Below, piece after piece: positions 8,689 to 16,818 of a stretch of DNA of 26,868 nucleotides. The stretch's first letter is position 1, and each line of letters opens with the position of its first letter. The notes beneath the pieces were generated by a model. The model saw only the letters and a list, made by a program, of their open reading frames with translations. It did not search any database and was not told the origin of the DNA. Origin of the DNA: Pseudomonadota bacterium. Its GTDB lineage: Bacteria; SAR324; XYD2-FULL-50-16; JAHJRI01. The DNA lies in assembly GCA_022360105.1 (NCBI GenBank), contig JAKSDL010000384.1, positions 1-26,868 on the forward strand. The letters run 5' to 3'. Made by a program: the position numbers and the translations under genes.

Positions 8689-9207
8689 TTGTATCAAAAA
8701 TCCTTACTGAACAGCGATTTGGTTGTATCTCAACTGATAGAAAACTTAGATTCTCAGTTGGAGATGCATGAAGTGTTGTTGGAAGCATTGCAAAATGAAG
8801 GTCAGCTTCCGGCTTCGTGCACACTGGCAGATCTAAATGATATTCAATCAGTTCGTGATTTTGCGGTATCCAGAATCGGCGAACTGGAACGGCACCGGCT
8901 GGTTTTGATTGATAATTACAAAAGGGCTAACAAATTACAGGAGGCAATCTCTTTACATGAGATCATCCAGCAAAGTGGTCCTGTTCACCAGGAGACCCTG
9001 TTGTCGTTAAGGCAGAAACTTCTGGATGTTATTTCAGAAATAAAACCGGTCGGGAGAAGAAATGCTGAAATTGCCGTCGCACGAATTGCTTGTTTTAATG
9101 AAGTTCAAGGGGTTTTAGATAAATCTTTCCACAGAGCCACGACCTATTCGGGCAAAGGAATGATAACCAAAGCCAAAGGCTCCAGTCGGATAAAAAGGTC
9201 AATTTAA
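8689..9207 (+). CDS. flgN: Flagellar export chaperone FlgN
   Basis: A 172-residue helical protein placed directly between flgM and flgK, the normal position of flgN. The FlgN family is poorly conserved. The evidence is the long amphipathic helices (about residues 7-40 and 60-135), the lack of signal or membrane segments, and position. I prefer the TTG at 8689, which has AGGAG at 8678-8682 with a 6-base spacer; a TTG at 8671 lacks a site. FlgN escorts FlgK and FlgL to the export gate. The C-terminal tail is Lys/Arg/Ser-rich. Confidence 0.75.
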   Translation: MYQKSLLNSDLVVSQLIENLDSQLEMHEVLLEALQNEGQLPASCTLADLNDIQSVRDFAVSRIGELERHRLVLIDNYKRANKLQEAISLHEIIQQSGPVHQETLLSLRQKLLDVISEIKPVGRRNAEIAVARIACFNEVQGVLDKSFHRATTYSGKGMITKAKGSSRIKRSI

Positions 9208-9339
9208 TTGTTTAAAATTATTACTTAATAATATTTAGTCCAAAACACTTGGAATGGTACTGGATTTACATCTTTAAGGTGCTTTTATTGGAATTGCGAC
9301 AATGTTCACCAAACTATGATGACTCCGCGTTATTAAACA

Positions 9340-11064
9340 ATGTCACTATTTGGTAGTTTCGAAATTGGAAAAAAAGGACTGACTGCTTCCCAAATGGGTC
9401 AGTCGACCACTGGGCATAATATTGCCAACGTAGATACCGAGGGCTTTTCTCGTCAGGAAATCATACAAGAATCGGCCAGGCCGATGAGTGACGGTAAGGG
9501 AACAGGTGTAGACGTTACAGGTGTGCGCAGAATCCAGGATGGATTTACCAAACAGAAAGTCATTGATGAGCAAACCAATGTCAGTACCTGGGAAACCCGG
9601 CAAATGCTGCTTACCGAAGCGGAAGTTATGTACACCGATCTGGAGGGGACTCGGTTGCGTGGTGCCATGGATGAATTCTGGGGTGCCTGGAGTTCGGTTG
9701 CAACGGAGCCTGAGATTGGTCCGCATCGAAAAGCCCTGGTTACAAAGGGTCAAAAACTGGCTGAAGATTTCCGCATGTTTCATCGAAGGTTAATTGAGTT
9801 TAACCAGACATTAAATGGTCGGATCAGGGCAGAAATGCTGGATATTAACCAGATAACCCGTGAAATCGCCCTCTTAAACAAGCAGGTCGAACAACTGGAA
9901 AACAAAGGAATTCCTGCTAATGATGCCCGTGATAAACGGGAAGTTTTATTGCAGAAACTCTCGGGAAAAGTTGAGCTGCGCTGGTTTGAAGGTCCACATG
10001 GAACATTGGAAATCCAGGTTCCCAATGGACAGCATTTGGTTCATGGTCGACACAATTATGAATTGATTCCTTACGAAATTGCGGAAGAGAAAGATAACAT
10101 TCGAATCGGATTGATTAACCCTCCGGGGATAAAGGCTGATGTCACTGATATTATTAAAACCGGTGCTTTGAAAGAAATGGTTAACCAGAGAGATTTCAAC
10201 ATTAAAAAGTACCTGTCCAACCTGGATGCGCTGGCTAAAGAGATTACCTTTAGAGTCAACACACTGCACGCCAGTGGAACAGGGATTAACGGAATCAAGT
10301 CCGACGAGACGGGGGCATATAGATTTGACGAGGAAGAACTGGCTAATCCTCTGGCGCAATTGAAATCGGGCGATTTTCAATTGAAGCTGTTGGGAGAAAA
10401 CAGTGAAATAGAAGAGGTCATTACCGTCAATGTTGCTGCAGGTATAGATACGATTGGGTCGATTGTTGAAAAGATCAACAGGGCTGCAGGTGCCTATGAA
10501 ACCCTTCAGGATGGAAGGGAAGTCTTGAAAGACGCCAATAAACTCAAGGCATTTGTCAACAATGACGGCAGTGTATCCATTACCTCGGGTCTGGGTAAAC
10601 ACTTTATTTTTGGTCCTGATGAAACCAACGTGATGGCCACGCTGGGTTTTAACTGCTTTTTTCATTTGAATGAAGATTCCGGAGACATGGTTGTGTCGCA
10701 GGAACTGATAGATGATGAAATGAAGATAGTGGCAGGTTCCGACATGATTCCCGGGGATAACAGAATTGCAACTGAAATTGCGAATCTGCAGCTACAGGCA
10801 ACCATGAACGATGACACGGTTTCATTTGATGAATTCTATAATTCTCAAATTACCGAAATAGGGCTCAACGTTCAGGATGCGCAAAGAGGTTTGAAAGCGC
10901 ATACCCAAATGCTGGATCAATACAAAGCCCTTAGGGATTCAGTTTCCTCCGTTAACCTGGATGAGGAGATGACCAAAATGGTGAAATACCAAAGGGCTTA
11001 TGAATCATCAGCCAAGTTTATGGGAACCGTTGACCAGATGACACAGACCCTGGTGAACATGTAA
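9340..11064 (+). CDS. flgK: Hook-filament junction protein 1, FlgK
   Basis: A 574-residue protein. The N terminus has the junction-protein signature (residues 1-40: SLFGSFEIGKKGLTASQ, then GHNIANVDTEGFSRQ), and the C terminus has the matching coiled segment SSVNLDEEMTKMVKYQRAYESS with a final DQMTQTLVNM. The middle is a variable surface-exposed domain. FlgK is exported by the flagellar apparatus and joins hook to filament. The ATG at 9340 is fixed by homology although no ribosome site is visible before it, so translation may be inefficient. A 132-base gap with an AT-rich inverted repeat (ATTATT, 4 bases, AATAAT) separates it from flgN. Confidence 0.95.
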   Translation: MSLFGSFEIGKKGLTASQMGQSTTGHNIANVDTEGFSRQEIIQESARPMSDGKGTGVDVTGVRRIQDGFTKQKVIDEQTNVSTWETRQMLLTEAEVMYTDLEGTRLRGAMDEFWGAWSSVATEPEIGPHRKALVTKGQKLAEDFRMFHRRLIEFNQTLNGRIRAEMLDINQITREIALLNKQVEQLENKGIPANDARDKREVLLQKLSGKVELRWFEGPHGTLEIQVPNGQHLVHGRHNYELIPYEIAEEKDNIRIGLINPPGIKADVTDIIKTGALKEMVNQRDFNIKKYLSNLDALAKEITFRVNTLHASGTGINGIKSDETGAYRFDEEELANPLAQLKSGDFQLKLLGENSEIEEVITVNVAAGIDTIGSIVEKINRAAGAYETLQDGREVLKDANKLKAFVNNDGSVSITSGLGKHFIFGPDETNVMATLGFNCFFHLNEDSGDMVVSQELIDDEMKIVAGSDMIPGDNRIATEIANLQLQATMNDDTVSFDEFYNSQITEIGLNVQDAQRGLKAHTQMLDQYKALRDSVSSVNLDEEMTKMVKYQRAYESSAKFMGTVDQMTQTLVNM

Positions 11065-11093
11065 CAGGCTATTCAATATCAGGATGAATGAAC

Positions 11094-13019
11094 ATGCGAG
11101 TTACCGAGCTGACAAAACACAATGCAGTAAATAAGAACCTGAATACCAATTCGGAAGAATTGCAGGAACTTATGATCGGTATGTCAAATGGAAAAGTATT
11201 GAATAAACCTTCGGATGATCCGGTGGGTGCGGCAAAAGTGCAAGATTTTCGAACGTCGATTAATCATTCCAAGACGCTGGAAAAAAACATAAGCGCTGAC
11301 AAAGTTTGGCTGAATTCCAATGAAGAAACAGTCAAGCAGATCATTGACACCTTGATGCATGTAAAAGAGCTTGCTCTGGAAGGTGCAAACGGAGCGGCCA
11401 CTCCGGAAGGCAGGAGCACGTTAGCCCACGAAATTGAACTGATTTCTAATGATTTAATCAAATTGGGTAACAAGCGGGAAGGAAAACTGTACGTATTTTC
11501 GGGTACAAAAACATTCACCAAACCGCTGAGCGTAAACGAAAAGGTTCTTGAACCATCCATAAAGTTTTACGGTACCAGGATAAAAAGTAATGAGAAAATA
11601 ATACCCCTGGACCAGGAAAAACCTTTAACGGGGATCGGACCCGGGACATTTACGATATTTCTGGACGAATCTCCCGAGTACCTGACTGAGACCAGAATAA
11701 ATGATTTGAACCAGCTGGAGGAGATTCCTTCCGAAGAATTACCGACCGCTTCGGAAGGTGAAGCAGCACAGGGGCAGGTTCAACTGGGCACTGGTCTATC
11801 AGCAGAGGATCTGGCCGCCGAGCAAGTTTCAGGCAAACAGATTCAGATCGTTTTATCCGGAACAGAATCGATTCGGGAAATCGTTAAAAAGATCAATGAA
11901 GCCGCCATTGAAGAAGGTGAATATATTGAAGATCCTCATTCGCCAATAGGTTATAAAACCAAACTTGCGGCTCAAGTTGGTATCGATAATTCAATATACA
12001 TCGATCCGACCAAAGGAATTAATATCCGCTTTGGAGAAGATTCAACAGGTTTTTTTAATCGCTTGAAGTTTTCCACTATCGGGAATCCTGATGTAACTCT
12101 GACAGGCACCGCCATTATTGCGGGACCAGGAGCTGAAACAACCGAAGGCGCAACGGAAACAGCAGGTGAAGTACCATTGACAACCCCTGAAACTCCTGAA
12201 GTACAAGGAGCTGCGACAGAAGAACCGACGGAACCGGTAGAAGCAACTGCCGGTGCGCAACAGGCAGCTAAGCCGGAACCATCTGCTTTGATTGAGCTGG
12301 ATCCTGCAGAGTTTGGAGCAGAGTTTGTCGGCTATTCAAAAGACAAATACCTGGTAAGGGTAATTAAAGGCGGAAGTTACGGTGTTGCACAGTACACAGT
12401 TAGTGACGACCTTGGTAAAACCTGGTCACAACCTAAGGTATTGAACCAGGAGAATGAAATATTCAACCCCGATGGAAAAGCGAGCAATAAAATAGATCTT
12501 GAATTTAAGGCACGGGGGAAACCCTTTTTCAGAGAAGGGACGGAATTCCAATACACCGGAAATGAGTTTGTAAGCTATCACGGAAATAACCAAATTAAGG
12601 AAGTTCTTGTTGATAATGGTATCAAAGTTGCTTTGAATATAAATGCAAAGCAACTATTCAAAGAGGAACCCGGTAATGATGACTCTGTAGATGTTTTCGA
12701 TATGATGAACCGCCTGTCTGAGGCTCTTGAGGATGATGATCAGCGGGCAGTGATGAAAAGTATTGATGATATAGACAAGTCAATCAACCAGGTATTGAAA
12801 ATTAGAAGTCAGATCGGTTCGACATTCAAAGAACTGGAATCAAGTGAGGAGCGAATTGCACAAAACGTGGATTTTAAGCGTGATGAGCTTTCCAAGCTTG
12901 AGGATATGGATCTGGCAAAAGGAGCAGTCGATTTGAACAAGGCTGAACTGAAGCATAAAACAGCTTTAGATGCATCAGCCCGGTTAATTCAACCGACTCT
13001 CATAGATTTTTTACGGTAG
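11094..13019 (+). CDS. flgL: Hook-filament junction protein 3, FlgL (enlarged)
   Basis: A 641-residue protein, about twice the size of E. coli FlgL. Residues 1-160 are clearly flagellin/FlgL-like (MRVTELTKHNAVNKNL, LMIGMSNGKVLNKPSDDPVGAAKV, IDTLMHVKELALEGANG), and the last about 100 residues give the matching C-terminal helix ending ASARLIQPTLIDFLR. The extra length is in the middle: a region with an Ala/Thr/Glu/Pro-rich stretch at about 343-398 and a beta-rich segment after it (GYSKDKYLVRVIKGGSYGVAQYTVS). I chose the ATG at 11094 because AGGAT lies 8 bases upstream; an in-frame ATG at 11088 is too close to it. It follows flgK after 29 bases. Confidence 0.92.
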   Translation: MRVTELTKHNAVNKNLNTNSEELQELMIGMSNGKVLNKPSDDPVGAAKVQDFRTSINHSKTLEKNISADKVWLNSNEETVKQIIDTLMHVKELALEGANGAATPEGRSTLAHEIELISNDLIKLGNKREGKLYVFSGTKTFTKPLSVNEKVLEPSIKFYGTRIKSNEKIIPLDQEKPLTGIGPGTFTIFLDESPEYLTETRINDLNQLEEIPSEELPTASEGEAAQGQVQLGTGLSAEDLAAEQVSGKQIQIVLSGTESIREIVKKINEAAIEEGEYIEDPHSPIGYKTKLAAQVGIDNSIYIDPTKGINIRFGEDSTGFFNRLKFSTIGNPDVTLTGTAIIAGPGAETTEGATETAGEVPLTTPETPEVQGAATEEPTEPVEATAGAQQAAKPEPSALIELDPAEFGAEFVGYSKDKYLVRVIKGGSYGVAQYTVSDDLGKTWSQPKVLNQENEIFNPDGKASNKIDLEFKARGKPFFREGTEFQYTGNEFVSYHGNNQIKEVLVDNGIKVALNINAKQLFKEEPGNDDSVDVFDMMNRLSEALEDDDQRAVMKSIDDIDKSINQVLKIRSQIGSTFKELESSEERIAQNVDFKRDELSKLEDMDLAKGAVDLNKAELKHKTALDASARLIQPTLIDFLR

Positions 13020-13073
13020 CCCCGGTTTAAGGAAACCATGAAAAAGTATCTTGGTCTCTGAAAATCGGGTTTA

Positions 13074-13099
13074 GGGTATCTTAGTTGATACCCGGTTTT
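13074..13099 (+). terminator. Hairpin with T run between flgL and csrA
   Basis: GGGTATC (13074-13080) and GATACCC (13087-13093) form a perfect 7-bp stem with a 6-base loop, followed by GG and four T. It lies between the flgL stop and the csrA ribosome site. It may terminate or attenuate the flgK-flgL transcript, so csrA-fliW would be expressed partly by read-through. Confidence 0.6.
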
Positions 13100-13130
13100 A
13101 AAAGTTCTTTCTTCACCATGGAGGGTGAAA

Positions 13131-13364
13131 ATGCTCATCTTAACAAGGAAGTTGGGAGAAAGTATCACGATCGGTGACGATATCAAAATCCAGGTATTGG
13201 AGATCAAAGGTAAACAGGTGAGATTGGGTATTCAGGCACCCAAAAAGTATAGCATTCATCGAGAAGAAATCTACCAGAGAATTCAAGATGAAAACAGATT
13301 GGCTGCTCAGCAGAGCCCATTAAGCCTGAAAGCCTTAACTGATATTTGGAAAAGAAAGAAGTAA
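13131..13364 (+). CDS. csrA: Carbon storage regulator CsrA
   Basis: A 77-residue RNA-binding protein with the complete CsrA fold: [25 protein letters not shown], then [23 protein letters not shown]. It binds GGA-containing sites in mRNA leaders and represses or stabilises target messages. I start it at the ATG at 13131 because the family begins MLILTRK and GGAGG lies just upstream; the GTG at 13125 adds two residues. It sits directly before fliW, its protein antagonist, the arrangement known for flagellin homeostasis. The C terminus is about 15 residues longer than E. coli CsrA. Confidence 0.96.
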   Translation: MLILTRKLGESITIGDDIKIQVLEIKGKQVRLGIQAPKKYSIHREEIYQRIQDENRLAAQQSPLSLKALTDIWKRKK

Positions 13365-13394
13365 ATTTCGTTACGATTACTTTTTTGTCGAATA

Positions 13395-13410
13395 ACGGGC
13401 ATTAGCCCGT
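13395..13410 (+). other. Hairpin in the csrA-fliW gap
   Basis: ACGGGC, loop ATTA, GCCCGT is a perfect 6-bp stem 41 bases before the fliW ATG. No T run follows, so it is unlikely to be a terminator. A GGGA motif lies downstream in the leader, so this could be part of a structured leader read by CsrA. Confidence 0.5.
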
Positions 13411-13450
13411 GAACTTCCCTTACGGGACAACCTCAAATAGAGGCGCAAAA

Positions 13451-13957
13451 ATGAGATTTGATACAACTCGTTTTGGACAGATTAACGTGAAGTCTGAAGA
13501 TATTATAATCTTCCCTGACGGTCCTCTTGGCTTCCCTGATTGTACTCGATTTACATTCATTGACGAAGACCGGGCTGTACCGTTTCGTATGTTACAATCC
13601 CTGGATAATCCTGCATTGGCATTTGTCGTCGTTGATCCGCTGATTGCCCGCAATGACTACCATTTTGATGTCACCCGCGAGGACCTGAAGCTGATCAAGG
13701 CTGAGTCTACGGAAAACCTGCTGGTTTACTGTATTGTGACGATGTCCAGGAATATTCACGAGGTAACTGTGAATCTCCAAGGACCATTGGTAATCAATCC
13801 TGTTCACAGGTTGGGTCATCAATTTGTTCTGGTAGATACGGATTACAATACCCGTGAAAAACTTATCCAGAATCCGGAAGAAGCCGTTTCGGAAGAGGAT
13901 ACACAGCAATCCGTTTCCGCAACAAACAAAGAAGAACTGCAGAAACAGGCCGTTTAG
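13451..13957 (+). CDS. fliW: Flagellar assembly factor FliW
   Basis: A 168-residue protein with the FliW signature FPDGPLGFPDCTRFTFID near residues 20-37, then PFRMLQSLDNPALAFVVVDP and GPLVINP. FliW binds flagellin and, when free, binds CsrA allosterically to relieve repression of flagellin translation. The start at 13451 is chosen by homology (MRFDTTRFG) and an AGAGG site upstream; a GTG 14 codons earlier has no support. The C-terminal 25 residues are a Glu/Gln-rich tail. It is the last gene of the plus-strand flagellar block. Confidence 0.94.
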   Translation: MRFDTTRFGQINVKSEDIIIFPDGPLGFPDCTRFTFIDEDRAVPFRMLQSLDNPALAFVVVDPLIARNDYHFDVTREDLKLIKAESTENLLVYCIVTMSRNIHEVTVNLQGPLVINPVHRLGHQFVLVDTDYNTREKLIQNPEEAVSEEDTQQSVSATNKEELQKQAV

Positions 13958-14002
13958 CTGGAAGGATACCCTGTTTGATAGGGGCTCTTTCCAGTCTTTT
14001 AC
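13958..14002 (+). terminator. Terminator after fliW
   Basis: The 14-base arm CTGGAAGGATACCC (13958-13971) pairs with GGGGCTCTTTCCAG (13981-13994) at 12 of 14 positions, counting one wobble, with a 9-base loop. The T-rich TCTTTT follows. It begins on the base after the fliW stop and ends the flagellar operon. Confidence 0.82.
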
Positions 14003-14032
14003 TTCTGGAAAACCCCCGGCAGTCTTTCAGTG

Positions 14033-14064
14033 AAGTAAGCGGTCTGCAAATATCCGCTTATTCA
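14033..14064 (-). terminator. Hairpin at the end of the minus-strand M15 peptidase gene
   Basis: On the minus strand GTGAA-T-AAGCGG pairs with CCGCTT-AC-TTCAC, about 11 bp with a small internal loop; the 5' arm includes the peptidase stop codon. No strong T run follows, so termination activity is uncertain. Together with the fliW terminator it fills the gap between two converging operons. Confidence 0.5.
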
Positions 14065-14729
14065 CAGACATTTATAACAAATCTTCTGTACAACTCCGGC
14101 AGCCTCTCCAACACGGCATTTTTTCCCAGCATTTCGCTTTCCGAAATAGCGTCCCTGATGATTTCGGTGGTATGTTCCTGAAGCAGCAATTTGGACTGCG
14201 GGGCATAACTCAAATGCCAAGGTTCTTCGCACACTCCTCCCTTGTATTCCCGGTAAGGTTTAAAAAAGCCAAATGACTCGGCATGTGTTTCCAGCCATCT
14301 GTCTAGTTTTTCGAACACACCTCCCTGCCTGTATTCTTCGGGTAAGAGCTTGACTTCATAGTTTTCCGGAATTGAGGCTGAATCGATGATGTCCATATCC
14401 GTGCCCCAGTGATGCCGGCTACCTCCAGGCAAAGCTGACCAGGACAAAATAACATCGATCAGCTGTTCTTCGGATAAACTGAGACATTCTAACAATTTAC
14501 CTTCAGGACTGTATAAAGGTCTTTTGCCTGAGAATTTGTCATTCCAGATTTTCAATTGCTGATCAAAACTACGATAGGAGCTATAAGCTCTCAGTTGTAT
14601 ACCATCCTGAGCAGCCTGGTGTTTCATTTCCAGAAAAGCGGCTGCAGTGTTGCGCTCTGCCGACAGGGCACCGGAGTCTGTTTGGATAATGTGGGAATTA
14701 GCTCGGCCTGTTAGCTCTAAGGGTGTCAT
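14058..14729 (-). CDS. M15 (VanY/LdcB-like) D-Ala-D-Ala or L,D-carboxypeptidase
   Basis: A 223-residue peptidase of the LAS/M15 superfamily. The zinc signature is intact: SRHHWGTDMD at 104-113 supplies H106 and D113, and EEPWH at 168-172 supplies the catalytic E169 and zinc ligand H172. The AYSSYRSFDQQ segment (48-58) is the family's conserved N-terminal motif. These enzymes trim peptidoglycan stem peptides. No signal peptide is visible, so either it acts in the cytoplasm on recycled muropeptides or it is exported another way. It is the last gene of the unit with the hydrogenase-like genes, 72 bases after the cytochrome b gene. Whether it works with that complex or with flagellar passage through the wall is unknown. 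Confidence 0.86.
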   Translation of the reverse strand: MTPLELTGRANSHIIQTDSGALSAERNTAAAFLEMKHQAAQDGIQLRAYSSYRSFDQQLKIWNDKFSGKRPLYSPEGKLLECLSLSEEQLIDVILSWSALPGGSRHHWGTDMDIIDSASIPENYEVKLLPEEYRQGGVFEKLDRWLETHAESFGFFKPYREYKGGVCEEPWHLSYAPQSKLLLQEHTTEIIRDAISESEMLGKNAVLERLPELYRRFVINVCE

Positions 14730-14801
14730 GTCATTGAGGATTTTGCGGATGGGATGAAGTTTTGGCTAACTCTTGACCGAAAAAAACCAGTAGCCTAGCC
14801 G

Positions 14802-15368
14802 TTAAAATCCCCTCAGGTAATTGTAAAGTGCACGGAACCATTGCTTCAAAGTCAGATAGTATTTTATGAAGACCATGGAAAGGAAAAACCAGCCTGCAAT
14901 GGAGTGAAGTAGGGATGCGGTTGATTGGTAAATTAATGAATCGTAAATGGAGAATTCTTTTAAGAAATAATAAAGAAAGCCCAGGCAGCAAACAATCATC
15001 AGCATGATATAGAAAATAATATCAACAATGCGTCGTGTGCTGGATTGATCAGGGAAAACATCTGCAATTGCTTGAATATTCATCCTGTTGGACGACTTTC
15101 TTTTCTTAAATATCGATTGCTGTAAATAGTTATAAGCAAGAATTATAAACACCAGAATCAGACCAAAACCGCTGAATACGTGTATGGTCATCAATCCCAG
15201 TCGGCCAAAAAGCATTAGAACAACAGGATATTGAATTCCAAGAGAAGAAGCATAAAGCAACAAGAGCAAAATTATTAGTCCCCAGCTGTGAATGCGTTTA
15301 TAGAAACTGGAGTAGAGCTTTAACACAACTTGCTGAAACTTCATCGTTCTGATTTTATTGAGTTCCAT
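14802..15368 (-). CDS. Hydrogenase-type cytochrome b subunit (HyaC/HupC-like)
   Basis: A 188-residue integral membrane protein with four predicted helices at about residues 29-47, 58-80, 115-137 and 150-172. Histidines in the membrane-facing segments (H27 in RIHSW, H63 in TIHVFSG, H155 in LLHSIAGW) fit the b-type haem ligands of the Ni/Fe-hydrogenase cytochrome b family. In working hydrogenases this subunit passes electrons to quinone. The family match is from topology and histidine pattern, since overall similarity is low. The first ATG (15368) overlaps the end of the large-subunit gene by 14 bases; a second in-frame ATG is at 15344. The overlap indicates translational coupling and a shared complex. 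Confidence 0.78.
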   Translation of the reverse strand: MELNKIRTMKFQQVVLKLYSSFYKRIHSWGLIILLLLLYASSLGIQYPVVLMLFGRLGLMTIHVFSGFGLILVFIILAYNYLQQSIFKKRKSSNRMNIQAIADVFPDQSSTRRIVDIIFYIMLMIVCCLGFLYYFLKEFSIYDSLIYQSTASLLHSIAGWFFLSMVFIKYYLTLKQWFRALYNYLRGF

Positions 15369-16818
15369 CGAGGGTAAGCGGGTAATAGGAATGGAGAATT
15401 CTGCTGGCTGTAAGTGGCTTTAGTCCTTTTGCTTTTAGCTGCGCATTAAGGACATGTTCTACTTCTCCGGAATCTCCGTTTTTGTCTGCTGGAGCAAAAT
15501 TCCAGTTCATTGAAGAAACAATGCGGTAATGCTCAATTCTCCCGTTTTTTATGAAGATCTGATGCATCAATGAACCACCCGGTGATTCAATTTTACCAAC
15601 CCCGACTCCTTTTGCTGAAAAAGAAAAACTTGTTTTTTGGTTGGTACCGATAGTGTCGTCAAAGTCTAACAGATTGATCAAAGTATTCTTTAAAAAGATT
15701 CGACTTTCCATGACTTCAGCCAACAGCCGGCTGGCAATGCAATTCGGTCTATCAAAAGTTAGTTCCAGATCATCAATTATCTGACCGACCATGTCGCTGA
15801 TTTCCAGGTTTCCTCCTGCCAAATGGGTTACCATCATCCTGGAAAGAGGACCTGTCAGCATGGTCTCCCCTTGATATCTGGCGCCTTTAACCCAGGTTTT
15901 TGCATCGGGCTTGTTGAAATCATAGGTTGATTTTTTGATTTGTCCTATTTTATCGACTGGCAGGTAAAAGGTATTATCGACAGTTTCGGTTATTTTTAGC
16001 TCATTAACCGGTTCAAGTTTTCCATGAAGAAGCGCGCCTTCCGAATAATTGGAGGTTTTTCCCTTGTTTTTATCAATAGCCAGTGAACCAAAACTTAAAA
16101 GATTTAACTGTTTACCTAAAACAGTCACAGAACCAGGAGTATGTCCAATTAAATCTTTGACATCCTGGGGCCAGATAACTTCAATGAACTCTTTACATTG
16201 CTCCAAATTCCTTATGGCAGCCATTTTCAAACTGCGACCGATTGCGAAATTGGAAACCCCACCCGGGATTTGATTCATGATGACCGGGTATTTACCTCCG
16301 AACATGGTAAGGTTTTTCTGGAGTAAATCGATAATCCTGGCAGCTTTGATTGCATGCTGCATGATCTGTATACCGATCTCCTTGGGCAGATCTTCCTTGT
16401 CCGATTGCTTTCTGTGAATTCCGGTGTAAAACCACAATTCATTTTCCTTAAACGATTCAAAATGTTCTTCATTCAGGTAGTTTGGCAATACCTGCCAGTA
16501 AAAATGGTAAATGTGAGATCGAATGGCAGCCATATCCAGCATAACCTGACGAACTCTCAATCCCGTTTCGGTTGGAAATATATGCAGATAATCCTCAAGA
16601 GCTGACACAGCGGCAACCGCATGGGCAACGCATGAGTTTGACGACAGTGTCTGTGTGAGTTGGGGAGCTTCCAACGGAAATCTTCCCCTGAGCCTTTTGT
16701 CCAAATGAGTTGAACGCCCGCTTTGTAGAAATGCCCTACTGCCTGCATCGGTCTGAGAAAGCAATACCCTGAGATCACCCTCAATTCTTGGCAATCTTTC
16801 TACAATTACACTATTCAT
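15355..16818 (-). CDS. [NiFe]-hydrogenase large-subunit homologue lacking the Ni-Fe ligands
   Basis: A 487-residue homologue of group 1 hydrogenase large subunits. Recognisable landmarks are RIEG at 11-14 (followed by D, not the usual H), the AHAVAAVSALE helix, the PGGVSN motif, ARYQG...TGPLSRM, and a C-terminal block like the family's YxxV..xxWN.aP. The active site is gone. The N-terminal RxCGxC site reads TLSSNSC, so both Ni-Fe cysteines are Ser (S59, S62). The C-terminal DPCxxC site reads YPLTLD, giving Leu481 and Asp484. The active-site APRG arginine motif reads SPGG. No cleavable C-terminal extension follows, consistent with no Ni insertion and no maturation protease. The ATG at 16818 is preceded by AGGAGG; the gene overlaps the small-subunit stop by 8 bases. 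The frame is uninterrupted, arguing against a decaying pseudogene. Confidence 0.9.
   Translation of the reverse strand: MNSVIVERLPRIEGDLRVLLSQTDAGSRAFLQSGRSTHLDKRLRGRFPLEAPQLTQTLSSNSCVAHAVAAVSALEDYLHIFPTETGLRVRQVMLDMAAIRSHIYHFYWQVLPNYLNEEHFESFKENELWFYTGIHRKQSDKEDLPKEIGIQIMQHAIKAARIIDLLQKNLTMFGGKYPVIMNQIPGGVSNFAIGRSLKMAAIRNLEQCKEFIEVIWPQDVKDLIGHTPGSVTVLGKQLNLLSFGSLAIDKNKGKTSNYSEGALLHGKLEPVNELKITETVDNTFYLPVDKIGQIKKSTYDFNKPDAKTWVKGARYQGETMLTGPLSRMMVTHLAGGNLEISDMVGQIIDDLELTFDRPNCIASRLLAEVMESRIFLKNTLINLLDFDDTIGTNQKTSFSFSAKGVGVGKIESPGGSLMHQIFIKNGRIEHYRIVSSMNWNFAPADKNGDSGEVEHVLNAQLKAKGLKPLTASRILHSYYPLTLDGTQ

Noticed and set aside
9946..10665. 239-codon open frame antisense to flgK
   Set aside because: It is a shadow of flgK; composition and lack of motifs argue against a gene.
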